A stretch of 64,000 nt of DNA from Brachyspira sp. SAP_772 (lineage in GTDB: Bacteria > Spirochaetota > Brachyspiria > Brachyspirales > Brachyspiraceae), in the NCBI RefSeq assembly GCF_009755885.1, contig NZ_VYIX01000001.1:601219-665218 (forward strand). Reading direction: 5' to 3'. Below are positions 60,017-64,000 of this stretch, one piece after another. A model generated the notes under the pieces. That model was not told where the DNA came from. It did no database searches and saw only the letters and a list, made by a program, of their open reading frames with translations. The position numbers and the translations under genes are program-made. The stretch's first letter is position 1. Each line of letters begins with the position of its first letter.

Positions 60017-61207
60017 TTATTCATGTTCTAATAGCTTTTTGTAAGAAGCTTCTATTGCAAAAGCTCCAAGCGGTGCTGTTATTAATATTGCAAGTACTGC
60101 TATTACAAGTATAATCTCTCCTGAGGCAAAACCTAACGACAAAGGAATAGAGCCTATTGCAGCCTGCACTGTTGCTTTAGGGCAATATGCTATCATAGAA
60201 AATATTCTCTCTTTTTTGTTGAGTTTAGTTTTTATTAATGATACAAATACTCCTAGCATTCTAAATATTAAAACAGCAAATATTAATACAATTCCTAAAA
60301 CTCCACTCTTTAGAGCATAATTAATATTTACAGCAGCCCCAACTAACACAAAAAGAATAATCTCAGCAGCTACCCAAAGTTTTGAGTATTTTAATGAAAG
60401 CCTTTTTGATAACTCTTCTTTTGATTTTTTAAGATAAGCCCCAATACTCATAACAGCAAGAAGCCCAGATATTCCTATAACACCGCCGAATAAATTTGAT
60501 ATAGAAGTTTCTATGCTTACAAGTATAAAAGATACACTCAATATTATCACTACTTTGGCACTGTCTCTTATATGGAATTTAGTAAAGAACTTTGATAATA
60601 TAAAGCCTATAATCACCCCTAGTAAAAGTCCAAATATAATAGAAGTTGGTATTTTTATAAAGTTAAGATAAGAAATATTGCCACCCTTAACAAGTGAAGT
60701 AAAAGATGTAAATAGCACTATTACAAATATATCATCAACAGAAGCACCTGCCATTAATAGTTGCGGTATGCTTTTATTGGTGCCGTATTTTTCATCTATA
60801 AGTTTAAGCATTTTCGGCACAAGCACAGCAGGAGATACAGCAGCTACAACAGAACCCATTAAAGCCGCATCTAATAAACTAATATCAAAAAGTCTTGGGG
60901 CTATTAAAATCATTCCTATTATTTCAAAACTTGCAGGCACGAAGCACATTAATATTGCAGGACGCCCTACTTTTTTTAAATCTTCTATATCAAGATTAAG
61001 CCCTGCCCTTGTTAATATTATAATGAGAGCCAATTCTCTTAAATCTGCTGATATTGAAAGTATTGAATTATCTAGCAAATTAAAGCAGTATGTACCAAGT
61101 ATTATACCTGTAATTATTAGTCCTAAAAGCGATGGAAGTTTTAGAAGGGAGAATATTTTTCCAAGTATCATTCCGCATAAAAATATTAATGCCAAGCTAA
61201 GAAGCAT
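60017..61207 (-). CDS. Cation/proton antiporter
   Basis: A 396-residue membrane protein with about 12 helices of the CPA family. 'LPSLLGLIITGIILG' at the start, 'LALIIILTRAGLNLD', and the ion-binding Asp pair in 'AGASVDDIFVIVLFTS' are typical of Na+/H+ (NhaP or KefB-like) exchangers. It has no regulatory TrkA domain. Loop and helix lengths match a stand-alone antiporter. AAGGA lies nine bases before the ATG. Ion preference (Na+ or K+) cannot be read from the sequence. It converges on the yedF operon. Confidence 0.85.
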   Translation of the reverse strand: MLLSLALIFLCGMILGKIFSLLKLPSLLGLIITGIILGTYCFNLLDNSILSISADLRELALIIILTRAGLNLDIEDLKKVGRPAILMCFVPASFEIIGMILIAPRLFDISLLDAALMGSVVAAVSPAVLVPKMLKLIDEKYGTNKSIPQLLMAGASVDDIFVIVLFTSFTSLVKGGNISYLNFIKIPTSIIFGLLLGVIIGFILSKFFTKFHIRDSAKVVIILSVSFILVSIETSISNLFGGVIGISGLLAVMSIGAYLKKSKEELSKRLSLKYSKLWVAAEIILFVLVGAAVNINYALKSGVLGIVLIFAVLIFRMLGVFVSLIKTKLNKKERIFSMIAYCPKATVQAAIGSIPLSLGFASGEIILVIAVLAILITAPLGAFAIEASYKKLLEHE

Positions 61208-61287
61208 AAAACTAAATCCTTTTTAATTGTGTTATATAGTTTTTTGATTTATGAATTAGAGATTTTAGAAAATATAAAAACTATTAT

Positions 61288-61361
61288 CTGCAAAAATCAT
61301 AAATCACTTAAATTAAGTATTAAAAAATAATTTAAGTTTATAAAAAATTGTAAATTTGCAG
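61288..61361. other. Nested inverted repeats in a long intergenic gap
   Basis: Outer arms CTGCAAA (61288-61294) and TTTGCAG (61355-61361) enclose inner arms ACTTAAATTA (61306-61315) and TAATTTAAGT (61328-61337), all perfect. A further small hairpin TAAGGA/TCCTTA lies at 61440-61459. The 407-base gap (61208-61614) otherwise shows no reading frame with a start site; a weak TATAAT at 61587 may be the -10 box of the next gene. Confidence 0.55.
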
Positions 61362-61614
61362 AAGTCATCAGCTTTTATATTTTTTTGATTAATTAAAAAT
61401 AAATAAGCGGTTTAATTATTTAAAATTAATTAAATAATCTAAGGAGACCTCATTCCTTATCTTGCAAAATATTCTATCACAAATATTTTTTATTTCAAGT
61501 TTTTGTAAACTATTAATTTTTAATATAAAATAAAAAAATATTTTTGTTAACATATTAAAAAAATTACCGTTAATACGAATAGGTATTATAATATATTTAA
61601 TGGCGGTTTAAAAA

Positions 61615-63744
61615 ATGGCTGTAAAAAAAACAACTGAAGAAAATAAAGAAAACTATAAAAAAATTGCTGAGAAATTGCAAACAAAATTAGATAAATCTGA
61701 AGCAAAAATCATTGAACTAAATGAAAAATACATAAAAGTAATAGATTTGCAAAAAAAGAAATTAGAAGATAAATATAAAAAGCTTGAAGATAAATATAAA
61801 GAAAAAATAAAACAGTTAGAAGAAAATATAAAAAAATACAAAACCGACAATGTAAAAACAATTAATGAAGATATAACTAAACTAAAAAAAAGATTAGAGC
61901 TACTAGAAAAAAATAATAAAAAACTTGAAGAAGAAAAGAAAAAAATAGAAGCACAAAACAAAGAGCTTAACTTAAAAATTAAAGAAGCATTACAAGCTAA
62001 TAAAGATACAGACAAAAAAGATAAAGAAACTTCAAAATTAATTAAAGACTTAGAAAGCAAATTAAAAGCTTTATTAACAGAAAAAGAGAAAATAGAAGCA
62101 CAAAACAAAGAGCTTAACTCAAAAATAAAAGAGGCATTGCAAACTAGTAAAGATACAGACAAAAAAGACAAAGAAACTTCAAAATTAATTAAAAACTTAG
62201 AAAGTAAATTAAAAGCTTTAGAAACAGAAAAAGAGAAAATAGAAAATCAAAACAAAGAGCTTAACTCAAAAATTAAAGAAGCACTACAAGCAAATAAAGA
62301 TACAGACAAGAAGGACAAAGAAACTTCAAAACTTATAAAAGATTTAGAAAGCAAATTAAAGACTCTAGAAGCAGAAAAAGAGAAAATAGAAAATCAAAAT
62401 AAAGAGCTTAACTCAAAAATTAAAGAAGCATTACAGGCAAATAAAGATACAGACAAGAAGGACAAAGAAAGTTCAAAACTTATAAAAGATTTAGAAAGCA
62501 AGTTAAAAGAATCAGAGAATCAAAAAAGTAAAATTGAAGCTAACAATATAAAATTAAGTGAACAGATAGAATCATTAAAAGAAGAAAATAAAGGCTCTAA
62601 AGGTAATGCAAAAGAAATAAATGATTTAAAAAAGAGATTAGAACAGTCTGAAGCTTTAAGAAAAGAAGTTACTGAGAAATTAAAAAATGCAATACAACAA
62701 TTAAAAGAAAACAAAAAAAATGCTAATAAACTTTCAAAAGAAGATAAAGAAAAATTTAGAGAAAATTTAAAAATATTAAAAAGAATAAAAAAAGAAAGAG
62801 AGTTATTAGACAAAAAAAGAGAGCACCTCAAAAAAGAAGAAGAGAAATTAAGACTAATAAGAAGCAATATACAAAGTTCAGCAAAAGACATAGCTTCAAC
62901 TATTAAAAACAGTCAAGTTAATTATTATAATAATCCAAACATGCCAGAAAACCCATTAGACCCTAATGGAACCACTGATACTTTGAACATACAAGAAGAT
63001 AAAGCTTTTGATATAGACCCCGCAACAGAAGAAGGTATAAAAAAAATGGCAGGCATAATGTGTGCTGCTATGGACGATTATAGGGAACAAAAAGAAAAAG
63101 AAAATAAAAAAGAAACTATAACAGAAGGAGAAGATAGATTAAACAAAGCATCAGAACAATTAGAAGATTTGGTGGAAAGCAGATTAGAAGACACATACCA
63201 AAATGATAATGCTCAAAAACGTCCATTTACAATAATAGATAAAATTGAAAACAGCAGAGTTGAAATAAATGAAGGTTACAGCCCTCAATCTGCAGGTCAA
63301 ACAATAGTTACAAACAATGAAGATGGAAGCAAACAAACTATAACAACATCATCTCCAAATCAGCAAGTTCCAAATATCACAGTAAAAGTAGAAGCTCCAA
63401 AAGAAACAAGTAAATTATCAAAACCAGAAACTCAATTAAGACCTGCTAGTGAAACTCCTACTATGAGAATGAAACTTCTCGATGATACTGATGATTATGA
63501 AAAGAAACTTGTTATTACTTATGGCTTTGATAATATGCCTGAAAATATGTATTATTCAAAATACAAAAAAATATTAAGAAATGCTGCTAGAATAAGTTTG
63601 CTTGGTAATTTGCAAGAAGGTCTTGATATGTTTAAGCTTATAAGAGATCAAAATATACCAGATGAATATAAACAAATGATAGATAAAAACATACAAGATA
63701 TAACTTATTATCTTAGAGGTTTACATAGAGTTAGATTGGAATAG
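61615..63744 (+). CDS. Coiled-coil protein with four 49-residue tandem repeats
   Basis: A 709-residue, lysine- and glutamate-rich protein without signal peptide. Residues ~1-440 form a continuous coiled coil. Within it, residues ~110-305 are four near-identical 49-residue repeats ('KIEAQNKELNSKIKEALQ..' then 'KDTDKKDKETSKLIK'); 49 equals seven heptads, so the repeats stay in register. Residues ~445-590 are likely flexible, and the last ~100 ('KKLVITYGFDNMPENMYYSK') form a helical C-domain. It could be a cytoskeletal or filament-organising protein, but nothing proves that. The start lacks a strong ribosome-binding site. A lipoprotein gene follows after nine bases. Confidence 0.75.
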   Translation: MAVKKTTEENKENYKKIAEKLQTKLDKSEAKIIELNEKYIKVIDLQKKKLEDKYKKLEDKYKEKIKQLEENIKKYKTDNVKTINEDITKLKKRLELLEKNNKKLEEEKKKIEAQNKELNLKIKEALQANKDTDKKDKETSKLIKDLESKLKALLTEKEKIEAQNKELNSKIKEALQTSKDTDKKDKETSKLIKNLESKLKALETEKEKIENQNKELNSKIKEALQANKDTDKKDKETSKLIKDLESKLKTLEAEKEKIENQNKELNSKIKEALQANKDTDKKDKESSKLIKDLESKLKESENQKSKIEANNIKLSEQIESLKEENKGSKGNAKEINDLKKRLEQSEALRKEVTEKLKNAIQQLKENKKNANKLSKEDKEKFRENLKILKRIKKERELLDKKREHLKKEEEKLRLIRSNIQSSAKDIASTIKNSQVNYYNNPNMPENPLDPNGTTDTLNIQEDKAFDIDPATEEGIKKMAGIMCAAMDDYREQKEKENKKETITEGEDRLNKASEQLEDLVESRLEDTYQNDNAQKRPFTIIDKIENSRVEINEGYSPQSAGQTIVTNNEDGSKQTITTSSPNQQVPNITVKVEAPKETSKLSKPETQLRPASETPTMRMKLLDDTDDYEKKLVITYGFDNMPENMYYSKYKKILRNAARISLLGNLQEGLDMFKLIRDQNIPDEYKQMIDKNIQDITYYLRGLHRVRLE
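61942..62529 (+). repeat. Four tandem 147-bp repeats within the coiled-coil gene
   Basis: Units start at 61942, 62089, 62236 and 62383, each with AAA ATA GAA at its first codons, and the fourth ends at 62529. Copies 3 and 4 are the most alike. Unit length is a multiple of three and of the heptad repeat. Confidence 0.9.
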
Positions 63745-63753
63745 AAGTTTTTT

Positions 63754-64000
63754 ATGTATTTATTTTTTATTTTTATTATTATTATAAACATAATCTCTTG
63801 TTCATCAAAAAATGTTACTGTTGGAGAGATAAATGCAGTTTATAATAAAAAAGAAGATTCATATACTATAACTTTTCCTGAATATAATAAAATATATCCT
63901 AAATACATAGAATTAGAAATGAATAAAAAAATAAAAAATGGTATTATGTTAAGTTATAATATAGAAACTGATAATATACCAACCCTACTAGATATATGTG
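63754..64000 (+). CDS. Putative lipoprotein, 3' end outside window
   Basis: The frame is open from this ATG to the window end (82 codons). A very hydrophobic signal ('FFIFIIIINIIS-C16') ends in a lipobox, followed by 'SSKNVTVGEINAVYNKKED'. The gap from the coiled-coil gene is nine bases, so the two are likely co-transcribed. No domain is recognisable in the visible part. Confidence 0.7.
   Translation, partial: MYLFFIFIIIINIISCSSKNVTVGEINAVYNKKEDSYTITFPEYNKIYPKYIELEMNKKIKNGIMLSYNIETDNIPTLLDIC

Noticed and set aside
60678-61226. A 182-residue plus-strand frame opposite the antiporter gene
   Set aside because: The minus strand encodes a clear membrane antiporter with its SVDD motif; the plus frame is a shadow without homologous features.
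61653-62171. A long minus-strand frame (Phe/Ser-rich) opposite the coiled-coil gene
   Set aside because: Its Phe/Ser/Leu composition is the mirror of Lys/Glu codons of the real gene; it also repeats with the 147-bp units.

Overview
The window is AT-rich chromosomal DNA, roughly a quarter to 30% G+C by eye, and most probably comes from a Brachyspira-type spirochaete. The reasons are a TlyA-type rRNA methyltransferase of the length known from Brachyspira haemolysin TlyA, ankyrin-repeat and lipoprotein-rich content, a double-membrane envelope gene set (Kdo, heptose, Lpt export, outer-membrane barrels), a MptE-like motility glycosylation protein and a single-domain CheY. The genus is an inference; no rRNA gene is present to settle it. 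No phage, insertion sequence or CRISPR array was found.

Layout. 1-4126: a tandem array of three paralogous membrane-anchored proteins, the first fused to ankyrin repeats, with a structured tandem DNA repeat between the first two. 4.2-13.2 kb: an exported ankyrin protein, an SRPBCC-like protein, an outer-membrane barrel, an exported HNH nuclease, an M24 peptidase, a MptE-like protein, a CheY, two small spirochaete-style proteins and lysA. 13.4-17.7 kb: a DtxR/MntR regulator, then tRNA-Ser(UGA) and tRNA-Arg(CCU) running directly into kdsC, lptC-like, lptA-like and a lipoprotein gene. 17.7-26.4 kb: a Slt transglycosylase, fucA-like aldolase, a yybP-ykoY (Mn2+) riboswitch with a complete terminator in front of a Ca2+/Mn2+ P-type ATPase, a divergent galactokinase, and prfB with its programmed +1 frameshift. 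26.4-36.4 kb: a GldG-like protein, a flippase, a double cNMP-domain protein, tlyA with an exported partner, a flavodoxin lipoprotein, a lipase-like hydrolase, gmhA and a heptosyltransferase. 36.4-43.7 kb (minus strand): a large DGS-repeat protein, cstA, a solute-binding protein and nadD. 43.9-46.4 kb: pyrB-pyrC, preceded by a leader peptide overlapping an intrinsic terminator. 47.1-55.0 kb: an SDR / FAD oxidase / FGGY kinase / MFS / BCCT operon with a divergent DeoR regulator. 55.2-59.9 kb: a phosphohexomutase, then an operon of CAP-domain protein, ExbD, YedF, cysteine desulfurase and Se/S-carrier-like protein. 60.0-64.0 kb: a cation/proton antiporter, a structured intergenic region, a coiled-coil protein with four 49-residue repeats and a truncated lipoprotein gene.

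How the genes fit together. Envelope building is the most repeated theme: kdsC, the Lpt genes, gmhA, the heptosyltransferase, the flippase and the outer-membrane barrels. Metal homeostasis is represented by a Mn2+ riboswitch-controlled ATPase and a DtxR-type regulator. Control by RNA is unusually visible: a riboswitch terminator, a pyrBI-style attenuator, the prfB frameshift and several strong hairpins. Many promoters match TTGACA/TATAAT with a 16-17 bp spacer.

The most promising observations are the pyrL-like attenuator in front of a PyrB that carries a PyrI-type zinc domain, the Mn2+ riboswitch/ATPase pair, the uncharacterised FAD-oxidase/kinase catabolic operon, the selenium-type operon, and a dispersed hairpin element present in a long and a short form. 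All functional calls come from reading motifs; no database search was run.
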